From Herpetosiphonaceae bacterium (GTDB lineage Bacteria > Chloroflexota > Chloroflexia > Chloroflexales > Herpetosiphonaceae), in the NCBI GenBank assembly GCA_013538855.1, contig JABXJS010000139.1, forward strand, positions 1-64,000: 64,000 bases of DNA, read 5' to 3'. This document shows, piece after piece, positions 26,117 through 34,283 of the stretch. The notes beneath the pieces are model-generated. The model saw only the letters and a program-made list of their open reading frames with translations. It ran no database searches and was not told the origin of the DNA. Numbering within the stretch: position 1 is the stretch's first letter; every line of letters starts with the position of its first letter. The position numbers and the translations under genes are program-made.

Positions 26117-27916
26117 ATGGCAACTGCCAGTGATTTTCTGGTTCATAGACTCTACGAGTGGGGCATTCGGCGCGTGTTTGGCTTCCCTGGCGACGGCATC
26201 AACGGCGTGATGGAGGCGCTCAACCGCGCCAGCGACAAGATCGACTTTGTGCAGTCGCGCCACGAGGAGATGGCCGCGTTTATGGCCTGCGCGCACGCCA
26301 AGTTCACCGGCGATGTCGGCGTGTGCATCGCCACCTCCGGCCCCGGCGCGATCCACCTGCTCAATGGCCTCTACGATGCCAAAATGGATCACCAGCCGGT
26401 GGTCGCGATCGTGGGCCAGCAGGCGACCATCGCGCTGGGCGCGTCGTTCCAGCAGGAGGTCGATCTGATCTCGCTGTTCAAGGATGTCGCCGGCGAGTAC
26501 GTGCACATGGCCTCGACGCCAGCCCAGATTCGCCATCTGATCGACCGCGCCGTGCGCATTGCCAAGGCCGAGCGCACCGTCACCTGCGTGATCTTGCCCA
26601 ACGATGTGCAGGAGATGGACGCCGTCGAGTCGCCGCCGCGCACCCACGGCGCAACCTACTCCGGCGTCGGCTACTCCGAGCCGCACATCATCCCCAAGGA
26701 TGAAGATTTACGCCAGGCCGCCGCGATCCTCAACGCCGGCGAGAAGGTGGCCATGCTGATTGGCTCCGGCACGCTCCAGGCCACCGATGAGGTGATGGAG
26801 GTGGCCGAGTTGCTCGGCGCTGGCGTGGCCAAGGCGCTGCTGGGCAAGGCCGCGCTCTCGGACGAGCTGCCGTATGTCACCGGCTCGATCGGCCTGCTGG
26901 GCACCAAGCCAAGCTGGGACCTGATGATGGAGTGCGACACGCTGCTGATGGTCGGCACCAGCTTCCCCTACTCGGAGTTTCTGCCGAAAGAGGGCCAGGC
27001 GCGTGCGGTGCAGATCGACATCAAGCCCAAGATGCTGGGCCTGCGCTATCCCACCGAGGTTAACCTGCACGGCGATAGCAAAGAGACGCTGAAGGCGCTG
27101 ATCCCGCTGCTCAAGCGCAAGCAGGACCGCTCCTGGCGCGAGAAGATCGAGCAAGAGGTCGCCGACTGGTGGGGGCTGATGGAGGCGCGGGCGATGGACT
27201 CGGCCAACCCGATCAACCCGCAGCGCGTGTTCTGGGAGCTGTCGCCGAAGCTGCCGCCGAACTGCATCCTCAGCGCCGACTCCGGCTCGTCGGCCAACTG
27301 GTTCGCCCGCGACCTGAAGGTGCGGCCAAGCATGCTGGCCTCGCTGTCGGGCAACCTGGCGACGATGTGCCCAGGCGTGCCCTACGCCATCGCCGCGAAG
27401 TTCGCCTATCCCGAGCGACCAGTCATCGCGCTAGTTGGCGACGGCGCAATGCAGATGCTCGGCATCAACGGCATGATCACCATCAGCAAATATTGGCAGC
27501 AGTGGAGCGATCCGCGGCTGATCGTGCTGGTGCTGAACAACCACGATCTGAACCAGGTCACGTGGGAGCAGCGCGTGATGTCCGGCGATCCGAAGTTCAA
27601 AGGCTCACAGCAGGTGCCCGACTTCCCCTACGCCGAGTACGCCGAGTCGCTGGGCCTGCGCGGCATCCACGTCGACAAGCCCGAGGATATCGCCGCCGCC
27701 TGGGATCGCGCGCTCTCGTCGGATCGGCCGGTGCTGATCGAGGCCGTGGTTGACCCGGATGTGCCGCCGCTGCCGCCACACATCACCTTCGAGCAGGCCA
27801 AGTCGTTTATGTTCTCGATGCTCAAGGGCGATCCCGACACCGTGGGCATGATCAAGCAGTCGGCGAAGCAGGTGGCCGATGCGTTCCTGCCGCACTCCAG
27901 CTCCAAGGACAAGTAG
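26117..27916 (+). CDS. thiamine-pyrophosphate enzyme, pyruvate oxidase-like
   Basis: A 599-residue TPP enzyme with the three-domain order of pyruvate oxidase and acetolactate synthase: N-terminal PYR domain (FGFPGDGINGVME, catalytic Glu at RHE50), a middle domain, and a C-terminal PP domain with the TPP/Mg motif GDGAMQML...LNNHDLNQ starting near residue 440. The closest type is PoxB, a peripheral quinone-dependent pyruvate oxidase (pyruvate to acetate and CO2). Acetolactate synthase is less likely since no small subunit is nearby. It lies in a gene run that continues into a respiratory chain. Confidence 0.82.
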   Translation: MATASDFLVHRLYEWGIRRVFGFPGDGINGVMEALNRASDKIDFVQSRHEEMAAFMACAHAKFTGDVGVCIATSGPGAIHLLNGLYDAKMDHQPVVAIVGQQATIALGASFQQEVDLISLFKDVAGEYVHMASTPAQIRHLIDRAVRIAKAERTVTCVILPNDVQEMDAVESPPRTHGATYSGVGYSEPHIIPKDEDLRQAAAILNAGEKVAMLIGSGTLQATDEVMEVAELLGAGVAKALLGKAALSDELPYVTGSIGLLGTKPSWDLMMECDTLLMVGTSFPYSEFLPKEGQARAVQIDIKPKMLGLRYPTEVNLHGDSKETLKALIPLLKRKQDRSWREKIEQEVADWWGLMEARAMDSANPINPQRVFWELSPKLPPNCILSADSGSSANWFARDLKVRPSMLASLSGNLATMCPGVPYAIAAKFAYPERPVIALVGDGAMQMLGINGMITISKYWQQWSDPRLIVLVLNNHDLNQVTWEQRVMSGDPKFKGSQQVPDFPYAEYAESLGLRGIHVDKPEDIAAAWDRALSSDRPVLIEAVVDPDVPPLPPHITFEQAKSFMFSMLKGDPDTVGMIKQSAKQVADAFLPHSSSKDK

Positions 27917-27918
27917 CC

Positions 27919-29031
27919 ATGACCGAGCGAGCGAAGCATGCGCCCACGATCAGCGCGCTCGACGTGGCCGCCTACACGATCCCGACCGACCAGCCCGAGT
28001 CCGACGGCACGCTGAAGTGGGATGCGACCACGCTGGTGCTGGTGGAGGTGCAGGCGGGCGACCAGCGCGGACTGGGCTACTCGTACACCAGCGCCGCCGC
28101 CGCCCGGCTGATCAAGGACACGCTGGCGGAACTGGTCATCGGCAGCGATGCGCTGTCGGTGACGCAGCCGTGGGGCGCGCTGCTGCACGCCACCCGCAAC
28201 TTGGGTCGGCCGGGCATCGTGTCCACGGCGGTGGCCGCCATCGATGTGGCGCTGTGGGATTTGAAGGCCAAGCTGCTGGACGTGGCGCTGGTGACGCTGC
28301 TGGGCAGCGTGCGCGACGGCGTGCGCGTGTACGGCTCAGGCGGCTTTACATCCTACAGCCGCGACGAGCTGTGCGATCAGCTGAGCGGCTGGGCCGCGCA
28401 GGGCATCGGCATGGTCAAGATGAAGGTGGGCCGCGATCCCGATGCCGATGTGGAGCGCGTGCGCGCGGCGCGCGAAGCGCTGGGGCCAAACGTGCAGCTG
28501 TTTGTCGACGGCAACGGAGCCTACAGCCGCAAGCAGGCGCTGGCGCTGGCCGAGCAGTTCAAGCAGTCTGACGTGCGCTGGTTCGAGGAGCCGGTCTCGT
28601 CGAACGACCTCGACGGGCTGCGGCTGATCCGCGACCGCGCGCCAGCGGGCATGGCGATCACGGCCGGCGAGTATGGCTACGATCTGTGGTACTTCCGGCG
28701 CATGCTCGATGCCGCGGCGGTGGATGTGCTGCAGGCTGACGGATCGCGCTGTGGCGGCATCACGGGCTTTCTGCGCGTGGACCCGCTGTGCGCGGCGCGA
28801 TCCATGCCGCTGTCGGCGCACTGCTGCCCGCTGCTGCATCTGCACCCGGCCTGTGCCATGCCCACGCTGCGCCACATCGAGTACTTCCACGATCACGTGC
28901 GCATCGAGCAGATGCTGTTCGATGGCATGCCAGCGCCAGTTGATGGCGTGCTCTCTCCAGATCGCACGCGGCCGGGGCTGGGCGTGGAGTTCAAGCGCGC
29001 CGACGCCGCGCAGTACGCTGTAGCTTTTTGA
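27919..29031 (+). CDS. enolase superfamily enzyme (mandelate racemase/muconate lactonizing type)
   Basis: A 370-residue member of the enolase superfamily. Metal ligands Asp197 (VDGNGAY), Glu223/224 (WFEEPV) and Glu251 (TAGEYG), the KMK pair Lys167/Lys169 and a C-terminal His301 (SAHCCPLLHLH) are visible. The usual substrates in this branch are sugar acids (dehydratase or racemase reaction). The substrate is not determined from sequence. The gene starts two bases after the pyruvate-oxidase-like gene and shares its operon. Confidence 0.82.
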   Translation: MTERAKHAPTISALDVAAYTIPTDQPESDGTLKWDATTLVLVEVQAGDQRGLGYSYTSAAAARLIKDTLAELVIGSDALSVTQPWGALLHATRNLGRPGIVSTAVAAIDVALWDLKAKLLDVALVTLLGSVRDGVRVYGSGGFTSYSRDELCDQLSGWAAQGIGMVKMKVGRDPDADVERVRAAREALGPNVQLFVDGNGAYSRKQALALAEQFKQSDVRWFEEPVSSNDLDGLRLIRDRAPAGMAITAGEYGYDLWYFRRMLDAAAVDVLQADGSRCGGITGFLRVDPLCAARSMPLSAHCCPLLHLHPACAMPTLRHIEYFHDHVRIEQMLFDGMPAPVDGVLSPDRTRPGLGVEFKRADAAQYAVAF

Positions 29032-29058
29032 AAACCTACGTAACGAAGGAGGCCAACG

Positions 29059-29604
29059 ATGGCTCAGCCAAAGGCATGGCAAGGGCTGCTGTTTGGCGCG
29101 CTTGGCGGTGCCGCCGGCACGCTGGCGATGCGCTACTACTGGCAGGCGGCCAGCGCGCTGCTGGGGCACGACCCGCGCCAGGACACCAGCCCCGGCCCGC
29201 CGCACACACTCGATGACATCGCGCTGGTGGGCCAGCAGCACCGCGACGACGAGACTACCACCGCCGCAATGGGCCGCATCGCCTATCAGGCCGTGATGGA
29301 CAGCGCGCCAACGCCGGAGGTGAAGCAGGTGCTGAGCTACGGCGTCCACTGGGGCTATGGCATCGGCCAGGGCGCGCTCTACGGGCTGCTGCGGCGGCAG
29401 GAACACGGTGCCGATCTTGCAGGCGGCGCGCTCTTCGGGGCGCTGCTGTGGCTGCTCGGCGACGAGCTAGTCGGGCCGCTGCTGGGCCTGGAGCAAGGGC
29501 CGACGAGCTACCCGCTGGAGCAGCATGGGCATCGGCTCATGGCCCATCTGGTGTACGGCATCACGGCGGCGCTGACCACACAGACGCTCGGCCAGCTGGC
29601 CTAA
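29059..29604 (+). CDS. DUF1440 family membrane protein
   Basis: A 181-residue protein with an N-terminal hydrophobic helix (GLLFGALGGAAGTLAMRYYW), GYGIGQGALYGLL, a second hydrophobic stretch (GGALFGALLWLLGDE) and the HLVYGI element. These match DUF1440 (YagU-like) proteins as I know them. Their role is not established; YagU has been linked to acid resistance. It lies between two oxidoreductase genes of the same run. Confidence 0.65.
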   Translation: MAQPKAWQGLLFGALGGAAGTLAMRYYWQAASALLGHDPRQDTSPGPPHTLDDIALVGQQHRDDETTTAAMGRIAYQAVMDSAPTPEVKQVLSYGVHWGYGIGQGALYGLLRRQEHGADLAGGALFGALLWLLGDELVGPLLGLEQGPTSYPLEQHGHRLMAHLVYGITAALTTQTLGQLA

Positions 29605-29663
29605 CACGAAGGAGTAGACAATTTGGTGCACAGACCGTTCTAGCCTGTGCTAGAGGTAATCTT

Positions 29664-32600
29664 ATGACAACAACACAGACGCGAGCCAGCGGCAACCAGG
29701 GGCTAAGCTTTTTCAACGACTACAGCACAGTTGCCGACGAGCTAGCCGACACGCTGCGCACGCGCATCAAGGGCGAAGTGCGCTTTGACGCCGGCAGCCG
29801 CGCGCTCTACTCCACCGACGCCTCGAACTATCGCCAGGTGCCGGTGGGCGTGGTTATTCCCAAGGACGCCGACGACGTGGTGCAGACGATCACGCTGGCG
29901 CGCGAGTACGGCGTGCCGATTCTGTCGCGCGGCGGCGGCACGAGCCTGGCTGGGCAGTGCTGCAATGTGGCCGTCGTGATGGACTTCTCCAAGTACATGA
30001 ACGCACTGCGCGAGCTTAATCCTGCTGAACAGTACGCCTACGTTGAGCCAGGCATCGTGCTGGACACGCTGCGCCACGCCGCCGAACAGCACGACCTGAC
30101 CTTCGGCCCCGACCCGGCCACGCACAACCACTGCACGCTGGGCGGCATGATCGGCAACAACTCCTGCGGCGTGCACTCGGTGATGGCGGGCAAAACGGTT
30201 GATAACGTCGAGGCGCTGGAGATCGTGACCTACGACGGGCTGCGCATGTGGGTTGGCCCGACCAGCGACGAGGAGCTAGCGCAGATCATCGCGGCTGGCG
30301 GGCGCAAGGGCGAGATCTACGCCAAGCTGAAGGACCTGCGCGACCGCTACGCCGACGCGATACGCCAGCGCTACCCGGACATTCCGCGGCGCGTGTCGGG
30401 CTACAACCTGGACCAGCTGTTGCCGGAGAACGGCTTCAACGTCGCGCGGGCGCTGGTGGGCACCGAGTCGACCTGCGTCACCGTGCTCCAGGCCAAGGTC
30501 AAGCTGGTGTACAGCCCGCCCAAGCGCTCGCTGCTGGTGCTGGGCTACGAGGGCATCGACGACGCCGGCGACCATGTGGTCGAGATCATGCAGCACGGCC
30601 CGGTCGGGCTGGAGGGCATGGACAACCGGCTGATCGACTACATGAAGCTGAAGCACCTGCACCCGCACGATCTCGACATCCTGCCCGACGGCAAGGGCTG
30701 GCTGCTGGTCGAGTTCGGCGGCGAGAGCAAAGACGAGGCCGACGCCAAGGCCCACGCGCTGATGGACGACCTGAAAAAGCACGATAACCCGCCGAGCATG
30801 AAGCTGTTCGACGACCAGGAGGAGGAGTCGCGCCTGTGGGAGGTGCGCGAGTCCGGCCTGGGCGCGACCGCCAACGTGCCGGGCATGCACGACACCTGGC
30901 CTGGCTGGGAGGATGCCGCCGTACCGCCGGAGAAGCTCGGCGGCTACCTGCGCGACTTCCGCGACCTGCTCAACCGCTATGGCTACGCCTGCTCGCTGTA
31001 CGGCCACTTTGGCCAGGGCTGCATCCACGTGCGCATCGACTTTGACATGCGCACGCACCGCGGCATCGACAAGTACAAGCGCTTTATCAACGATGCGGCC
31101 GATCTGGTGGTCAGCTACGGCGGCTCGCTCTCTGGCGAGCATGGCGACGGCCAGGCGCGGGCGGCGCTGCTGCCGAAGATGTTTGGCGACGAGCTAGTGC
31201 GCGCCTTTGGCGAGTTCAAGGCGATCTGGGACCCGCAGGGCAAGATGAACCCTGGCAAGGTGGTTGACCCATACCAGCCAGATCAGAACCTGCGCCTGGG
31301 CACCGACTACGACCCGCCGCACCTTAAAACCTACTTCCAGTTCCCAGATGACAACGGCAGCTTTGCGCGGGCGACGCTGCGCTGCGTTGGCGTCGGCAAG
31401 TGTCGGCGGCACGAGGGCGGCACGATGTGCCCGAGCTACATGGCCACCCGCGAGGAGGAGCACGCCACCCGCGGGCGAGCGCGGCTGCTGTTCGAGATGC
31501 TGGAGGGCGACGTCATCGGTGAAGATGGCTGGAAGGACGAGCACGTCAAGGACGCGCTGGACCTGTGCCTGGCCTGCAAAGGCTGCAAGAGCGACTGCCC
31601 GGTGCACGTAGACATGGCGACCTACAAGGCCGAGTTCCTAGCCCACTACTACGAAGGTCGGCTGCGCCCGCGCTCTGCGTATGCCTTTGGCCTGATCTAC
31701 TGGTGGTCGCGGCTGGCGGCGCTGGCACCAGGGCTGGTCAACGCCGTGACCCACGCGCCAGGGCTGCGGCGCATCGCCAAGCTGGCGGCAGGCGTCGCGC
31801 CTGAGCGCACAATCCCGAAGTTTGCCAACCAGACGTTCAAGGACTGGTTCAAGCAGCGCGGGCCGCGCAACCAAGACCGCCCCAAGGTGATCTTGTGGGC
31901 CGACACCTTCAACAACCACTTTCACACCAACACCGCCAAGGCGGCGGTCGAAGTGCTGGAAGATGCCGGCTGGCAGGTCGTGGTGCCGGAGCAGTCGCTG
32001 TGCTGCGGCCGCCCGCTCTACGACTTTGGCATGCTCAACGTGGCCAAGCACCTGCTGAAGCAGATCATCGCCGCGCTCGGCGACGACATCCGCGCCGGCA
32101 CGCCGATCATCGGGCTGGAGCCAAGCTGCGTATCGGTGTTCCGCGACGAGCTGGTCAACCTCTTCCCGCACGACGAGGACGCCAAGCGGCTGCAGAAGCA
32201 GACCTTTATGCTCAGCGAGTTTTTGATCGAGCAGATGGACGACTACCAGCCGCCGCAGCTTTCGCGTAAGGCGCTGGTGCAAGGCCACTGCCATCACAAA
32301 ACGGTGCTCAAGCTGGAGGCCGAGAAAGAGCTGTTCGAGCGCATGGGGTTGGACTACAGCATGCCCGAGACCGGCTGCTGCGGCATGGCCGGGGCGTTTG
32401 GCTTCGAGAGCGGCGAGCACTACGACGTGGCGATCAAGGCTGGCGAGCGCGTGCTGCTGCCAGCGGTGCGCGCCGCAGACAAAGACACCCTGGTGGTCGC
32501 CGACGGCTTCAGCTGCCGCGAGCAGATCGCGCAGACCACCGACCGCCACGCGCTGCACGTGGCCCAAGTTTTGCAGATGGCGCTGCAGGAGCGTGGCGAC

Positions 32601-32738
32601 CACGCTGGGCGCAGCTACCCAGAAGATCAGTACATCACCAAGCCGGACGAGTTCGATGGTCGCTCGGCGCTGGCCGTCGGGGCGACACTGCTGACGCTAG
32701 GCGGTCTCGCCTGGCTATTCAAGCGAGGGAGCCGATGA
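29664..32738 (+). CDS. FAD-linked oxidase fused to Fe-S and CCG domains, with C-terminal membrane tail
   Basis: A 1024-residue fusion. The N-terminal FAD domain has SRGGGTSLAGQC and GGMIGNNSCGVHS; the FAD-oxidase C domain has GEHGDGQARAALLPKMFG. Then come two 4Fe-4S motifs, ending in CLACKGCKSDCP, and a C-terminal domain with cysteine-rich CCG motifs (CCGRPLYDFG; TGCCGMAGAFGFE). This order matches large D-lactate/D-2-hydroxyacid (for example 2-hydroxyglutarate) dehydrogenases. The last 25 residues form a hydrophobic helix ending KRGSR, a likely membrane anchor not usual for the family. AGAGG precedes ATG 29664. Electron acceptor is probably a quinone. Confidence 0.85.
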   Translation: MTTTQTRASGNQGLSFFNDYSTVADELADTLRTRIKGEVRFDAGSRALYSTDASNYRQVPVGVVIPKDADDVVQTITLAREYGVPILSRGGGTSLAGQCCNVAVVMDFSKYMNALRELNPAEQYAYVEPGIVLDTLRHAAEQHDLTFGPDPATHNHCTLGGMIGNNSCGVHSVMAGKTVDNVEALEIVTYDGLRMWVGPTSDEELAQIIAAGGRKGEIYAKLKDLRDRYADAIRQRYPDIPRRVSGYNLDQLLPENGFNVARALVGTESTCVTVLQAKVKLVYSPPKRSLLVLGYEGIDDAGDHVVEIMQHGPVGLEGMDNRLIDYMKLKHLHPHDLDILPDGKGWLLVEFGGESKDEADAKAHALMDDLKKHDNPPSMKLFDDQEEESRLWEVRESGLGATANVPGMHDTWPGWEDAAVPPEKLGGYLRDFRDLLNRYGYACSLYGHFGQGCIHVRIDFDMRTHRGIDKYKRFINDAADLVVSYGGSLSGEHGDGQARAALLPKMFGDELVRAFGEFKAIWDPQGKMNPGKVVDPYQPDQNLRLGTDYDPPHLKTYFQFPDDNGSFARATLRCVGVGKCRRHEGGTMCPSYMATREEEHATRGRARLLFEMLEGDVIGEDGWKDEHVKDALDLCLACKGCKSDCPVHVDMATYKAEFLAHYYEGRLRPRSAYAFGLIYWWSRLAALAPGLVNAVTHAPGLRRIAKLAAGVAPERTIPKFANQTFKDWFKQRGPRNQDRPKVILWADTFNNHFHTNTAKAAVEVLEDAGWQVVVPEQSLCCGRPLYDFGMLNVAKHLLKQIIAALGDDIRAGTPIIGLEPSCVSVFRDELVNLFPHDEDAKRLQKQTFMLSEFLIEQMDDYQPPQLSRKALVQGHCHHKTVLKLEAEKELFERMGLDYSMPETGCCGMAGAFGFESGEHYDVAIKAGERVLLPAVRAADKDTLVVADGFSCREQIAQTTDRHALHVAQVLQMALQERGDHAGRSYPEDQYITKPDEFDGRSALAVGATLLTLGGLAWLFKRGSR

Positions 32739-33175
32739 AAGCAAAAGTTATCGAGCAGCACAACGGAGCCAAAACCTACGTGCTTATCTGCGAGAAAGGC
32801 GATGAGTTCAGCGCGAGCATGCAGGCGTTCGCCAAGCAACACGAGCTAGATGCAGCGCACTTCACCGCCATCGGCGCGTTCAGCTCGGCCACGCTGGGCT
32901 ACTTCGACCGCGCGAGCAGCAGCTACCGCGACATCAACGTCGATGAGCAGGTCGAGGTGCTGTCGCTGGTTGGCGATATCGCCGACCACAACGGCCAGCC
33001 CAAGATTCACGCCCACGTGGTGGTGGGCAAGGCCGACGGCACCACGCGCGGCGGCCATATCTTGGAGGCGCATATCTGGCCCACGCTGGAGATTGTGCTC
33101 ACCGAGACGCCAGCGCAGCTCAAGCGCACCAGCGACGCCGAGACCGGGCTGGCCCTGATCAACCTTGATGCCTAG
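32735..33175 (+). CDS. DUF296/PPC domain protein
   Basis: A 146-residue protein with the PPC (DUF296) fold features: MKAKVIEQHNGAKTYVLICEKGDEF, FTAIGAFSSATLGYFD, and the metal-site-like KIHAHVVVGKADGTTRGGHILEAHIWPTLE. Such proteins trimerise and in plants include AT-hook DNA-binding proteins; bacterial stand-alone copies have no settled role. It overlaps the FAD/Fe-S gene by four bases. Confidence 0.82.
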   Translation: MKAKVIEQHNGAKTYVLICEKGDEFSASMQAFAKQHELDAAHFTAIGAFSSATLGYFDRASSSYRDINVDEQVEVLSLVGDIADHNGQPKIHAHVVVGKADGTTRGGHILEAHIWPTLEIVLTETPAQLKRTSDAETGLALINLDA

Positions 33176-33185
33176 ATTGTAGACC

Positions 33186-33257
33186 GGCAAGCTGGCACGG
33201 GTCTGCGGTTGCGCCGCGCGCCGCGTGTGCTCGGCCGCAGACCCATGCTCGCTTGCC
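33186..33257 (+). terminator. large two-part hairpin between DUF296 and SDR genes
   Basis: An outer 7-bp stem (33186-33192 with 33251-33257) and an inner 10-bp stem (GGGTCTGCGG 33199-33208 with 33235-33244) are separated by a 6/6 internal loop; the apical loop is 26 bases and GC-rich. It lies inside the largest gap of the gene run and could attenuate transcription, mark an RNA-processing site or stabilise the upstream message. Confidence 0.5.
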
Positions 33258-33275
33258 GCCAGAAGGAGCAATGCC

Positions 33276-34262
33276 ATGAATAAACCAGAAGTTGTGGTCG
33301 TCACAGGCGCGACCGCCGGCGCAGGCCGCGCCATCGTCGAGCGCTTCGCCCGCGACGGCGCGCACATCGGCCTGATCGCCCGTGGCCAGGCGGCCCTGGA
33401 GGTCACCAAGGCCGAGGTCGAGCGCCTGGGCGGCAAGGCCCTGATGCTGCCGGTCGATGTCGCCGATGCCGCTGCCGTCGATGCGGCGGCCAGCAAGGTC
33501 GAGGAGACCTTCGGCCCCATCGATATCTGGATCAACGACGCGATGACCTCGGTGTTCGCGCCGTTCAAGGACATGCAGGCGGACGACTTCGCGCGCGTCA
33601 CCGACGTGACCTACCACGGCTATGTCTACGGCACGATGGCCGCGCTCAAGCGCATGCTGCCGCGCGATCGTGGCGTGATCGTGCACGTTGGCTCGGCGCT
33701 GGCCTATCGCAGCATCCCGCTGCAGTCGGCCTACTGCGGGGCCAAGCACGCCATCCGCGGCTTCACAGACTCGCTGCGCTGCGAGCTGATTCACGACGGC
33801 AGCAACGTCAAAATCACCATGGTCCAGATGCCAGCGCTGAACACGCCGCAGTTTCGCTGGGTCAAGTCGCTGCTGCCGCACAAGGCCCAGCCGGTGCCGC
33901 CGATCTTCCAGCCTGAGGTGGCCGCCGAGGCCGTGTACTACGCCGCGCACCACCCGCGCCGCGAGATGTATGTCGGCTACACCAGCGTGCAGGCCATCCT
34001 AGGCAATAAGTTTTTCCCCGGCATCATGGACCGCTACCTGGGTAAGACGGGCTACCAGGCGCAGCAGACCAGCGAGGAGCGCGAGGAGCGCCCCAACAAC
34101 CTCTGGGAGCCGGTGCCCGGCGACTTCGGCGCGCACGGCGTGTTCGATGATCGTGCGCGCTCGTTTAGCCCGCAGCTGTGGCTCGATACCCATCGCCGCT
34201 GGATTGCCGCCGGAGCGGGGCTTGTCGGCGTGGCCGTGGCCGCCGCGCTGGCGCGACACTAG
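33276..34262 (+). CDS. SDR family oxidoreductase with C-terminal membrane tail
   Basis: A 328-residue short-chain dehydrogenase. The cofactor loop TGATAGAG is at residues 10-17, and the catalytic pair is Tyr153/Lys157 (YCGAKHA). The SDR core ends near residue 250; the extra C-terminus finishes with a hydrophobic helix ([19 protein letters not shown]), a second tail-anchored oxidoreductase in this run. The Arg in the first dinucleotide region (IARGQAAL) suggests NADP preference. Substrate unknown. AAGGAG precedes the ATG. Confidence 0.85.
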   Translation: MNKPEVVVVTGATAGAGRAIVERFARDGAHIGLIARGQAALEVTKAEVERLGGKALMLPVDVADAAAVDAAASKVEETFGPIDIWINDAMTSVFAPFKDMQADDFARVTDVTYHGYVYGTMAALKRMLPRDRGVIVHVGSALAYRSIPLQSAYCGAKHAIRGFTDSLRCELIHDGSNVKITMVQMPALNTPQFRWVKSLLPHKAQPVPPIFQPEVAAEAVYYAAHHPRREMYVGYTSVQAILGNKFFPGIMDRYLGKTGYQAQQTSEEREERPNNLWEPVPGDFGAHGVFDDRARSFSPQLWLDTHRRWIAAGAGLVGVAVAAALARH

Positions 34263-34283
34263 CGCGCCCACGGAGACCGCAGC

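Noticed and set aside
29624-29641. Five-codon leader peptide frame after a GAAGGAG, upstream of the FAD/Fe-S gene
   Set aside because: Too short to support, no regulatory codons and no attenuator hairpin next to it.
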